Positions 31,592 through 37,910 of a stretch of 37,910 nt of DNA are shown here, piece after piece (the stretch's first letter is position 1; every line of letters starts with the position of its first letter). Under the pieces are notes generated by a model. It worked only from the letters and a program-made list of their open reading frames with translations. It searched no databases and was not told the DNA's origin. Made by a program: the position numbers and the translations under genes. The DNA is taken from contig JACPYG010000007.1 of assembly GCA_016196125.1 (NCBI GenBank), forward strand, positions 1-37,910. Direction: 5' to 3'. The stretch is from Candidatus Staskawiczbacteria bacterium. Lineage in GTDB: Bacteria; Patescibacteriota; Minisyncoccia; Minisyncoccales; Staskawiczbacteraceae.

Positions 31592-33484
31592 ATGTCAAAA
31601 ATATTAGGAATTGATTTAGGCACAACTAATTCGGCTATGGCCGTGGTTGAAAACGGCGAGGCGAAAATTATTGAAAACAAAGAAGGGGCAAGAACAACTC
31701 CCTCAATTGTAGCCATTACAAAAGCCAATGAAAGAGTGGTTGGCGTTTTAGCAAAACGCCAGGCGGTTACCAATCCAAATAATACAATTTTTTCTGTCAA
31801 AAGATTAATCGGCAGAAAATTTTCCGACCCCGAAGTGCAAAAAGACAAAAAGAATTTGCCTTATGAAATAAAAGAATCTGCCGATGGCGGAGTTGACGTA
31901 AAAATGGGCGATAAATGGCTAAATCCAGCCGAAATTTCTGCGATGATTTTGCAAAAATTAAAAGCCGACGCGGAAGCAAAACTGGGAGAAACCATAACAG
32001 ACGCAATAATTACCTGCCCTGCTTATTTTGACGATTCGCAAAGAAAAGCGACAAAAATTGCCGGAGAAATTGCCGGATTTGATGTAAAAAGGGTTATAAA
32101 CGAACCGACTGCGGCGGCTTTGGCTTATGGCTTAACAAAAAAGAAAGATGAAAAAATAGTTGTGTATGATTTTGGCGGAGGCACTTTTGATATTTCTATT
32201 CTGGATGTGGGAGCTGATACAGTGGAAGTAAAAGCAACTGGCGGAGACACGCATTTGGGAGGAGATGATTTTGACCAAAGAATAATGGACTGGATAGTAA
32301 AAGAATTTAAAAAAGATAATGGAGTTGATTTGTCAAAAGACAATTTGGCTCTGCAAAGAATAAAAGAATCTGCCGAAAAAGCAAAAATAGAACTGTCTTC
32401 AAGCGTAGAAACAGAAGTAAATCTGCCGTTTATTACTTCTGACGCTTCGGGCCCAAAACATTTGCTTTATAAATTAACCCGAGCCCAATTTGAAAACATG
32501 GTTGCCGATTTTATAGATGAATCAATTGCCTTGGTAAACAAAACACTGAAAGAAGCAAACTTGGAACCGAAAAATATTGATGAAATAGTTTTAGTCGGCG
32601 GCCAGACAAGAATGCCAAAAATACAAGATGAAGTCAAAAAACTTTTCGGCAAAGAACCTAACAAAGAAGTAAACCCCGACGAAGTCGTGGCAATTGGAGC
32701 GGCAATTCAGGGGGGGATAATGCAGGGAAATGTCAGAGACGTATTGTTATTAGACGTTACTCCTTTGTCGCTTGGCATTGAAACCGAAGGCGAAGTAAGC
32801 ACGGTTTTAATTTCAAAGAATACGACTGTGCCAACCGCAAAAACTCAAATATTTTCTACGGCGGCAGACAACCAGACCGAAGTTGGAATACATGTATTGC
32901 AGGGCGAGCGACCAATGGCCAAAGACAATAAAACTTTGGGCAACTTTATGTTGAGCGGAATTACTCCAGGACCGCGAGGCATTCCGCAAATTGAAGTTTC
33001 TTTTGATATTGATGCAAATGGAATTTTGAATGTTTCGGCAAAAGACAAGGCCTCCGGGAAATCACAATCAATTAAAATTGAAGGGTCTGCCGGTATTTCA
33101 AAAGAAGAAGTTGAAAAAATGAAAAAAGAAGCGGAATTGCACGCAGAAGAAGACAAAAAGAAACAAACTGCAGTTGAAGCAAAAAATATTGCCAATGCTT
33201 TAATTTATACTTCTGAAAAAACTCTAAAAGATTCGGGAGACAAAATGAACCCTGAAAGCAAAAAAGATATTGAGCAAAAAATAGAAATATTGAAACAATC
33301 AAAAGAAAATGATAATATAGAGGAAATCAAGAAAAATACTCAGATTCTGGCGGATACCATACAAAAAGTTGGAGCCGAACTCAACAAACAAGCTCCGAAA
33401 GCCGAAGGTTCTGAACAGCCAAGCGACGAAGAGAAGAAAGAAAAAAACGACAATACTGAAGAAGGAAAATACACTGAGAAATAA
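31592..33484 (+). CDS. dnaK: Molecular chaperone DnaK (Hsp70)
   Basis: ATP-driven chaperone of 630 residues. The nucleotide-binding domain shows [29 protein letters not shown] and [17 protein letters not shown], and [11 protein letters not shown] marks the adenosine site. The linker is [17 protein letters not shown], and the substrate-binding domain and helical lid follow ([19 protein letters not shown]). The tail is Glu/Lys-rich and lacks an EEVD-type end, as is normal for bacteria. Regulated with its operon by CIRCE. Confidence 0.98.
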   Translation: MSKILGIDLGTTNSAMAVVENGEAKIIENKEGARTTPSIVAITKANERVVGVLAKRQAVTNPNNTIFSVKRLIGRKFSDPEVQKDKKNLPYEIKESADGGVDVKMGDKWLNPAEISAMILQKLKADAEAKLGETITDAIITCPAYFDDSQRKATKIAGEIAGFDVKRVINEPTAAALAYGLTKKKDEKIVVYDFGGGTFDISILDVGADTVEVKATGGDTHLGGDDFDQRIMDWIVKEFKKDNGVDLSKDNLALQRIKESAEKAKIELSSSVETEVNLPFITSDASGPKHLLYKLTRAQFENMVADFIDESIALVNKTLKEANLEPKNIDEIVLVGGQTRMPKIQDEVKKLFGKEPNKEVNPDEVVAIGAAIQGGIMQGNVRDVLLLDVTPLSLGIETEGEVSTVLISKNTTVPTAKTQIFSTAADNQTEVGIHVLQGERPMAKDNKTLGNFMLSGITPGPRGIPQIEVSFDIDANGILNVSAKDKASGKSQSIKIEGSAGISKEEVEKMKKEAELHAEEDKKKQTAVEAKNIANALIYTSEKTLKDSGDKMNPESKKDIEQKIEILKQSKENDNIEEIKKNTQILADTIQKVGAELNKQAPKAEGSEQPSDEEKKEKNDNTEEGKYTEK

Positions 33485-33488
33485 ATTA

Positions 33489-33561
33489 CATAACGCATAA
33501 CATAGAACACATAACAAAAATTTCGTCATTTTGTTTCATGCTCCATGTTTTATGTTCCATG
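33489..33561 (+). repeat. Imperfect inverted repeat between dnaK and dnaJ
   Basis: CATAAC/CATAGAA-type words on the left (33489-33520) mirror the TTCATG/TTCCATG words on the right (33529-33561), giving a stem of about 30 bp with mismatches. The right arm ends on the first ATG of dnaJ. It may weaken dnaJ translation or protect the dnaK 3' end. Confidence 0.45.
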
Positions 33562-34653
33562 ACGATGAATTACTATGAAGTCTTGGGAGTTACAAAAAGC
33601 GCCTCGCAAGACGAAATAAAAAAAGCCTTTCACAAATTGGCTCACAAATATCACCCGGATAAGGGCGGAGATGAAAAAAAATTTAAAGAGATAAACGAAG
33701 CTTATCAGGTGCTTTCCAATAAAGAAAAAAGAGACCAGTATGATCAGTTTGGTAGAGTATTCAACGAGGGCGCGCCAGGCGGAAATCAGGGGCAAGGGTT
33801 TGATTTTAACTGGGCTTGGGGCAATCAAAACCAAAACCAAGATTTTGATTTAGGAGATTTGAGCGATGTATTTGAAGATTTTCTTGGTTTTGGCGGAAGG
33901 CGCGCGGCAAAAAAAGACCACAAAAAAGGCAAAGATATTCAAGTGGATATAGAAATATCATTGGAACAAGCTCTAAAAGGAACCGTTGAAAAAATAAACT
34001 TGGTAAAATCGGTTGCTTGCCACAGGTGCCAAGGCAATGGGGCTGAACCGGGAACTAAGATTAAAGAGTGTTTTTCTTGCAGAGGCACTGGCCAAGTGCA
34101 GCAAGTAAAGAAAACTTTCTTAGGTTCTTACACGACAGTTACTGTTTGTCCATCATGCCAAGGCGAGGGAACAATTCCAGAAAAAGCCTGTAATGTATGC
34201 AAGGGACAGGGCAGAATAAAAGGAGAAGAAATAATTGATGTTTCAATACCGGCTGGCATTGATACAAATCAGGCAATAAAAATTGAAGGAAAGGGGGAGG
34301 CAGGTAAAAAAGGCGGAAAGCCAGGAAATCTTTATGTAAGGATATTTGTAAAAAAACATCATATATTTGAAAGAAAAGGAGATGATTTATACACTTTGGT
34401 CCATATTGGTTTTTCACAGGCTGCAATAGGAGGTGAAATTGAAATTTTGACGCTGGAAAATACAAAAATATTATTGGACATACCGGCAGGCACAGAATCG
34501 GGAAAGATTTTCAAAATTTCCGGAAAGGGGATTCCGCACTTTGGAGGATATGGAAAAGGTAATTTATATGTTGAATTAAAGATAAAAACTCCGAAAAAAT
34601 TATCACGAAGACAGAAAGAATTACTTGACCAGCTCAAAAAAGAAGGGTTATAA
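33559..34653 (+). CDS. dnaJ: Chaperone DnaJ (Hsp40)
   Basis: DnaK co-chaperone. The track ORF starts at 33538, but the residues MLHVLCS are encoded by the inverted repeat and do not look like a DnaJ start. ATG 33559 ([10 protein letters not shown]) or 33565 fits. The J domain carries HPD (HKYHPDKGG), then a Gly/Phe/Gln-rich linker ([19 protein letters not shown]). Four CxxCxGxG zinc motifs follow ([32 protein letters not shown]), then the C-terminal substrate domains with GKGIPHFGG. All type-I features are intact. It is the last gene of the operon. Confidence 0.96.
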   Translation: MTMNYYEVLGVTKSASQDEIKKAFHKLAHKYHPDKGGDEKKFKEINEAYQVLSNKEKRDQYDQFGRVFNEGAPGGNQGQGFDFNWAWGNQNQNQDFDLGDLSDVFEDFLGFGGRRAAKKDHKKGKDIQVDIEISLEQALKGTVEKINLVKSVACHRCQGNGAEPGTKIKECFSCRGTGQVQQVKKTFLGSYTTVTVCPSCQGEGTIPEKACNVCKGQGRIKGEEIIDVSIPAGIDTNQAIKIEGKGEAGKKGGKPGNLYVRIFVKKHHIFERKGDDLYTLVHIGFSQAAIGGEIEILTLENTKILLDIPAGTESGKIFKISGKGIPHFGGYGKGNLYVELKIKTPKKLSRRQKELLDQLKKEGL

Positions 34654-34654
34654 T

Positions 34655-34776
34655 AAATCGGAAATAAGTATATTTTTCAATTCAGGCTCGGGTCGCGAGA
34701 GCTTCCCGCTGTGCGGGAGCTCCCGACATAGGCCGTGGGTTTGGCGGGAGTTGAAAAATATACTTATTTCCGATTT
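34655..34776. repeat. 122-bp element with 26-bp perfect terminal inverted repeats
   Basis: Arms at 34655-34680 and 34751-34776 are exact reverse complements over 26 bp. The 70-nt interior is GC-rich and forms its own hairpin (34699-34709 with 34713-34722, extended by GTCG/CGAC). It begins 1 nt after the dnaJ stop and ends 7 nt before tRNA-Lys. No ORF lies inside. It resembles a small non-coding mobile or cruciform element; the AT-rich arms have no T-run typical of a terminator. Confidence 0.8.
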
Positions 34777-34783
34777 TCTACAT

Positions 34784-34855
34784 GCGCCCATAGCTCAATG
34801 GTAGAGCAGTTGCCTTTTAAGCAATTGGTTGCAGGTTCGAGTCCTGCTGGGCGCA
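34784..34855 (+). tRNA. tRNA-Lys (TTT anticodon)
   Basis: Acceptor GCGCCCA pairs with TGGGCGC; the D arm holds AGCTCAATGGTAGAGC; anticodon stem GTTGC/GCAAT (with one G-T pair) encloses CTTTTAA, anticodon TTT; the T arm has GCAGG/CCTGC with TTCGAGT. The discriminator is A and CCA is not encoded. Confidence 0.95.
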
Positions 34856-34906
34856 CACACTAGTGCTAAGTCAACTGACCGAGTGGGTCTACTGAATTAG
34901 CCATTT

Positions 34907-34937
34907 AAAATCACCCTTTCTTTCGGGATGATTTTTT
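34907..34937 (+). terminator. Terminator downstream of tRNA-Lys
   Basis: AAAATCACCC (34907-34916) pairs with GGGATGATTTT (one bulge) across an 8-nt loop and runs into a T6 tract. The remaining DNA from 34938 to 35010 holds no recognisable feature. Confidence 0.75.
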
Positions 34938-35010
34938 ATTAGTATAATTAAACGAAATCTTTATAAAAAAGCGAGACTCCGAAGAATCTCGCATCATGAA
35001 CGTCAGTGAA

Positions 35011-35697
35011 TCACACCTTGTCGGGAAAATCCATAACCCCAAAACGAAAGTAGGGGTTGTAAAGGTGATCTGCCTTAAACACGTGCTTCCCGATAAACTC
35101 TCTTGCGGAGACTAATCGGAATACTATGTCTGAATAGGCAGGCCTTTCCTCGAAGGGAATCATATTTAGCGCATTCATCAGTCCTCTTCCTTTAAGATTG
35201 CTGATAAAGCGGGAAACTTCCGGTTCCTTCCGGGGTATCTCGTAGATTTCTGGACGAAGCTGGGTTAAGGGATCGCCGGCTAGAACAGTCCTTTCCAGGT
35301 CATCCAAGAAAGAGCGTAGTAACCTATGGCCATGTACCGCGAAGAGCTGCTTCCATTCCTGTGGAACGTTTTCCGGATACAAGGCTCCCAGCCAAGGCTG
35401 TGATAGCGAATGGCACCAAATCATGGCATCGTAGGCTGTAGAACTGTTCATCTTGGCCGACAGTTCTAGCGTCGGCAATGATGCCGTAGCGGCCTGAAGC
35501 TCGCCGATGGTAACTACCTCAGTAGGATACTTGAAGTCCGGAATCCTTCCAAACATCTCATGAATAAAGGATAACCACTCGAGGTATTTTTCAACCTGCT
35601 CGGTATTCCTATTTTTCACACACACCAAAGTATCCACATCGGCGTACCGTTTGTCCCTTCTGGTAGCGAAGCTACCGAAGATGTAGGCGAAGAACAA
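35011..35697 (-). CDS. Nucleotidyltransferase-fold protein
   Basis: 228 residues from a TTG start. The nucleotidyltransferase motif is AYIFGSFATRRDKRYADVDTLV (GSF...D-x-D). The rest is helical, with a repeated Trp/Leu pattern (MIWCHSLSQPWLGALY) and no close match I can name. The D-x-D carboxylates needed for metal are kept. The start is doubtful: no ATG or GTG precedes FAYIFGSF, and the frame runs back through six codons (RIFEDE) to the TAG that ends the upstream ALDH-like gene. The family's N-terminal helix seems to be encoded before that TAG. Base composition is well above that of the neighbours. Confidence 0.7.
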   Translation of the reverse strand: MFFAYIFGSFATRRDKRYADVDTLVCVKNRNTEQVEKYLEWLSFIHEMFGRIPDFKYPTEVVTIGELQAATASLPTLELSAKMNSSTAYDAMIWCHSLSQPWLGALYPENVPQEWKQLFAVHGHRLLRSFLDDLERTVLAGDPLTQLRPEIYEIPRKEPEVSRFISNLKGRGLMNALNMIPFEERPAYSDIVFRLVSAREFIGKHVFKADHLYNPYFRFGVMDFPDKV

Positions 35698-35715
35698 TTC
35701 ATCTTCGAAGATCCG

Positions 35716-36924
35716 CTATACATTTTCCTGGAATTGGGCGGCAACGATCTGTCGCTCAAAGTCATCCTTTATTCCCGGAAAGCCGGCAAAAATCTTTTTG
35801 CCTTCAGTTCCTATAAAATTACGGATCTCCCTAGGGACCAACAGCGGTTTCGAGATTTGAACGCCATGGTAGGAGACTTGCGAAGCACCCGGGCTGTACC
35901 CTCCGAACTCATATAACCCCTTCTCGACATCGTGTATCGTGCAATTCTTCAGGATGATACTCCCTTTTACACTGGCAACATAGTCGCTTTCCCCGAACAG
36001 CGAGATGTACATTTCGCTGTTTTGGTATTGCGAGCTGGGGTCGTCGAAGTAGAGCGCTAACTCACGATCATGCTCATACTCAGTTACCAGGAAAATGGGA
36101 GCATACATTTCTCTGAAGTTTTGCAGCTGTTTCAAGGTAGTCCTAACTACACATGGATACACAATGTTGTGCAAAAGATCGACTTGGCCGCCGTACTTGA
36201 TGTATGCCTCTTGCCTCCGCATATTGGAAATCATTTCCACAACATGCTGGAGGGAGGAAATTTCAAAAAGGGGGCCAACCGCCACATCATCATCAGCATA
36301 CGAAGCGCTGCACTTCACCTTGGACAGCTCAGCCAGAAGCTTTTCCATGTAAATTTCCACGACCAAACTATGGACGAGAATGTTGTCTGGTCCGGCACAA
36401 TCCTGTCCATTGTTGAAGAGCTTTACATAGAGCGTCTTCTGCACTGCCAAATCCATGTCGGCACTGGGAGTGATGACCAAAGGGTTGTGTCCGACACCAT
36501 TGTAAAGCAGAAGGGTATCGGTACCACAAGCTTTTTGGATACGGGTGAAATTTTCCCGTCTACCGGTGAAAATCACAACAGAGGCTTTTTTGCAATGTTC
36601 GCTGACAAATCGTTCCCGTGATCCTTCAAAAAGATGGATGTTTGGGTAGCGCTCTTTCAGCGAGAGTACGTTAGCTAATTCGTCAAACACCTCACACATC
36701 CTTTCGGGTGTTCTTATTGTGAGCGATACCGATTGATATGCCGGTATTGCCCCAAAAATCACGAACGAGTAGAGGGGCAAGTTCAAGGGCAGAAAAGACG
36801 CTATGCTTTGAGCCAGCGGCTCTTCTAGAAAATATCGCTGGATCTCAGAAATGCCTCTCAAGGCCTCTACTGATCTTTTGATTTCATCATCAACCACCTG
36901 CTTGCTCTCGTACTTTCTCAGCAC
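35716..36924 (-). CDS. Aldehyde dehydrogenase-superfamily protein
   Basis: 402 residues from a GTG. ALDH landmarks are NPLVITPSADMDLAVQKT, the catalytic Cys in FNNGQDCAGPDNILVH, VGPLFE, APIFLVTEYEHD and an ending similar to the family. The general-base Glu of the usual E-L-G-G is replaced (YNGVGHNP), so ordinary hydrolytic NAD-dependent oxidation is uncertain; acyl transfer or reductase chemistry is possible. It is shorter than the usual 450-490 residues. A good SD and two ATGs lie upstream in another frame (see leader ORF), and the TAG stop is in frame with the next gene. The GC content (29 of 60 bases in one hand-counted line) differs from dnaK (15 of 60), so transfer is likely. Confidence 0.78.
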   Translation of the reverse strand: MLRKYESKQVVDDEIKRSVEALRGISEIQRYFLEEPLAQSIASFLPLNLPLYSFVIFGAIPAYQSVSLTIRTPERMCEVFDELANVLSLKERYPNIHLFEGSRERFVSEHCKKASVVIFTGRRENFTRIQKACGTDTLLLYNGVGHNPLVITPSADMDLAVQKTLYVKLFNNGQDCAGPDNILVHSLVVEIYMEKLLAELSKVKCSASYADDDVAVGPLFEISSLQHVVEMISNMRRQEAYIKYGGQVDLLHNIVYPCVVRTTLKQLQNFREMYAPIFLVTEYEHDRELALYFDDPSSQYQNSEMYISLFGESDYVASVKGSIILKNCTIHDVEKGLYEFGGYSPGASQVSYHGVQISKPLLVPREIRNFIGTEGKKIFAGFPGIKDDFERQIVAAQFQENV

Positions 36925-36992
36925 CCTGTGGATGTCGGAAGCACTAAATCGCCGAACTCCTTCGCATGCGTCAGAAAATTCTGATACATCAT
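36918..36992 (-). CDS. 24-codon leader ORF or frameshifted 5' end of the ALDH-like gene
   Basis: ATGATG opens MMYQNFLTHAKEFGDLVLP... and stops at a TGA that overlaps the GTG start of the ALDH-like gene by a few bases. It has the best SD of the window 6 nt ahead. Either it is a short leader that couples translation to the ALDH gene, or one base was lost near GGG and this is the true N-terminus. Confidence 0.45.
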   Translation of the reverse strand: MMYQNFLTHAKEFGDLVLPTSTGC

Positions 36993-36998
36993 GGTTTT

Positions 36999-37004
36999 CT
37001 CCTT
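36999..37004 (-). promoter_or_regulatory. Shine-Dalgarno site AAGGAG
   Basis: AAGGAG lies 6 nt before ATGATG on the minus strand. I found no comparable site at the other gene starts checked, which makes this gene stand out. Confidence 0.75.
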
Positions 37005-37057
37005 GTTTCAGTGATTGTCAAAGGACGCCTTCTTAGCCTTTACTAAGAATGGATTGT

Positions 37058-37085
37058 ATTATATAGTAAATATAAATAATTTCAA
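37058..37085 (-). promoter_or_regulatory. Promoter of the ALDH-nucleotidyltransferase cassette
   Basis: On the minus strand TTGAAA (37080-37085), a 16-nt spacer and TATAAT (37058-37063). The leader is about 60 nt with a small CTTAG/CTAAG hairpin before the SD. The same gap must hold the start signals of the divergent metallo-hydrolase gene, but no clear box is seen for it. Confidence 0.6.
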
Positions 37086-37100
37086 TATAAAACCTGCAAA

Positions 37101-37850
37101 ATGATGAATCTGACATTCCTGGGAAGTGGCTGCTGGCAAGGCATTCCAGCCCCTTTTCAGGATGATAAAATCAGCAAAGAAGTGAAATGGGGCTCGAAAG
37201 ATTTCCGATTTAGAACTTCTCTTCTCATAACCACTCAGAAAGGAAGCAAAATTCTTGTCGAGGCAACTCCAGATATAAGATTACAGTCATGGAAATTCAA
37301 CCTCAGTAAACCTGATGCTATTTTGGTTTCCCATTGGCACTGGGACCATCTTTTTGGATTATTAGACATAGCTTGGTTTTCAGAAAAGAACAAGGTAACG
37401 GTCTATGGAAACAGCACTACGAAAAAATGGTACGACTCCAGAATAGCCCATGTGCCTGTAAATTTCATCACATTTGAATCCTACCGCTCCTTTGAAATTG
37501 ATAACCTCAAAATAACTCCTCTAAAGGTTAACCATGTCGATGAAACGGACGGATTTCTGTTTGAAGACAAAGATAGCGGAAAAAAGTTTGCTTATCTTTC
37601 TGACTTATACGAAATTCCCTTGGAGACTGAAGGTTTAATCAAAGGAACAGAGGCCGTAATAACAGATGCGACATATTTGGAGTCGGATATATCGGATGAT
37701 TCCACTCATCTTCAAAAGAATCAATTCAATCAATTCTTGAAAAAAATTATATCCAAGGAAATTATTTTGACTGGCATGACCCCCGTTTTTAAGACACTTT
37801 CTCTAAATGTTTTTGGCATCGTTTGGCGAATAATACCGGCGGCATTCTGA
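37101..37850 (+). CDS. MBL-fold metallo-hydrolase (PhnP/RNase Z-like)
   Basis: 249 residues of a metallo-beta-lactamase fold. The metal motif is ILVSHWHWDHLFGLLD (H-x-H-x-D-H). FLGSGCWQGIPAPF at the start, a later His in KVNHVDETDGFLF and the Asp of YLSDLYEI fit PhnP-type phosphodiesterases. The last ~25 residues (LTGMTPVFKTLSLNVFGIVWRIIP) do not look like the usual end, where another metal-binding His is expected after LT. The C-terminus may thus be frameshifted or diverged. Start at ATG 37101 or 37104. The sequence after the stop to the window end (60 nt) shows nothing assignable. Confidence 0.8.
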   Translation: MMNLTFLGSGCWQGIPAPFQDDKISKEVKWGSKDFRFRTSLLITTQKGSKILVEATPDIRLQSWKFNLSKPDAILVSHWHWDHLFGLLDIAWFSEKNKVTVYGNSTTKKWYDSRIAHVPVNFITFESYRSFEIDNLKITPLKVNHVDETDGFLFEDKDSGKKFAYLSDLYEIPLETEGLIKGTEAVITDATYLESDISDDSTHLQKNQFNQFLKKIISKEIILTGMTPVFKTLSLNVFGIVWRIIPAAF

Positions 37851-37910
37851 AGGCTGAGTGTATTCTGGTATGATTGTATTTCCAGATAAGATGATGTATT
37901 TCGTAAACCA

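Noticed and set aside
33538-33558. Seven extra residues at the DnaJ N-terminus
   Set aside because: They are encoded by the inverted repeat and precede the canonical NYYEVLG start.
36070-36621. 183-aa plus-strand ORF opposite the ALDH-like gene
   Set aside because: The minus strand shows clear ALDH motifs; the plus frame is an antisense shadow common in GC-richer DNA.
35011-36924. Genome-wide recoding of TAG
   Set aside because: Other genes in the window end or read normally with standard stops, and one in-frame TAG is better explained by mutation or local readthrough.
34784-37100. tRNA-Lys as an attachment site of an integrated element
   Set aside because: No second copy of the tRNA 3' end and no integrase gene were seen in the window.
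1-37910. CRISPR array or cas operon
   Set aside because: No regularly spaced direct repeats were found; the Cas4-like proteins are DUF2779 and RecB-type genes without other cas neighbours.

Overview
This 37.9 kb window looks like a piece of a compact, AT-rich bacterial chromosome of the Patescibacteria/CPR type, most likely Parcubacteria-like. That placement is an inference. It rests on short intergenic gaps, many 1-4 nt gene overlaps, small single-TM-anchored proteins, a minimal DnaX, a truncated HrcA, and gene starts that almost never carry a Shine-Dalgarno sequence. Both tRNA genes lack an encoded CCA end.

Layout. (1) 1-1130: the 3' part of a secreted Cys-rich/PKD surface protein, closed by a strong terminator. 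(2) 1151-5205, minus strand: a housekeeping operon pgsA-like > cysS > dnaB > recR. (3) 5344-7259: dnaX, a LAGLIDADG-like ORF and tRNA-Gln(TTG), whose 5' end overlaps the ORF stop. (4) 7359-11994: an extracytoplasmic redox/metal cluster with a DadA-like FAD oxidoreductase, two consecutive DM13-type proteins, a small membrane protein, a DsbA-like thioredoxin, a membrane protein with an intramembrane CxxC, and a His-rich anchored protein. (5) 12038-15749: a lipid cluster with cyclopropane-fatty-acid synthase, phasin-like protein, UbiB/ABC1 kinase and an anchored protein. (6) 15822-25373: mixed small genes, namely a cupin, a GAF protein, a DrrAB-type ABC exporter, a DUF2779 dual-nuclease protein, a HAD phosphatase, a large anchored protein with calcium-binding repeats, an EamA transporter, a broken RecB/Cas4-like nuclease gene and an anchored FKBP. 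(7) 25443-29660: typA, then a redox-repair run of msrA, msrB, VKOR, a DoxX-like gene and a cupredoxin. (8) 29681-34653: an Hsp70 operon hrcA-grpE-protease-dnaK-dnaJ behind a CIRCE operator. (9) 34655-34937: a 122-bp long-inverted-repeat element, tRNA-Lys(TTT) and a terminator. (10) 35011-37004, minus strand: a GC-richer, probably transferred cassette with an ALDH-like gene and, in the same frame after one TAG, a nucleotidyltransferase. A PhnP-like metallo-hydrolase is divergent from it.

How the genes work together. Clusters 4 and 7 together give a set for oxidative protein folding and repair at the membrane: DsbA plus VKOR for making disulfides, MsrA/MsrB for methionine sulfoxide repair, and DM13 and cupredoxin proteins as possible electron or metal carriers. 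Cluster 8 is a heat-shock unit with three departures from the textbook operon: HrcA has lost its sensor domain, GrpE carries a Cys-rich N-terminal domain, and a cytosolic trypsin-like protease is inserted. Several promoters (pgsA, hrcA, typA, dnaX) lie so close to the start codon that their mRNAs should be leaderless or nearly so. This fits the lack of Shine-Dalgarno sites. The clear exception is the GC-rich cassette, which has a good AAGGAG site.
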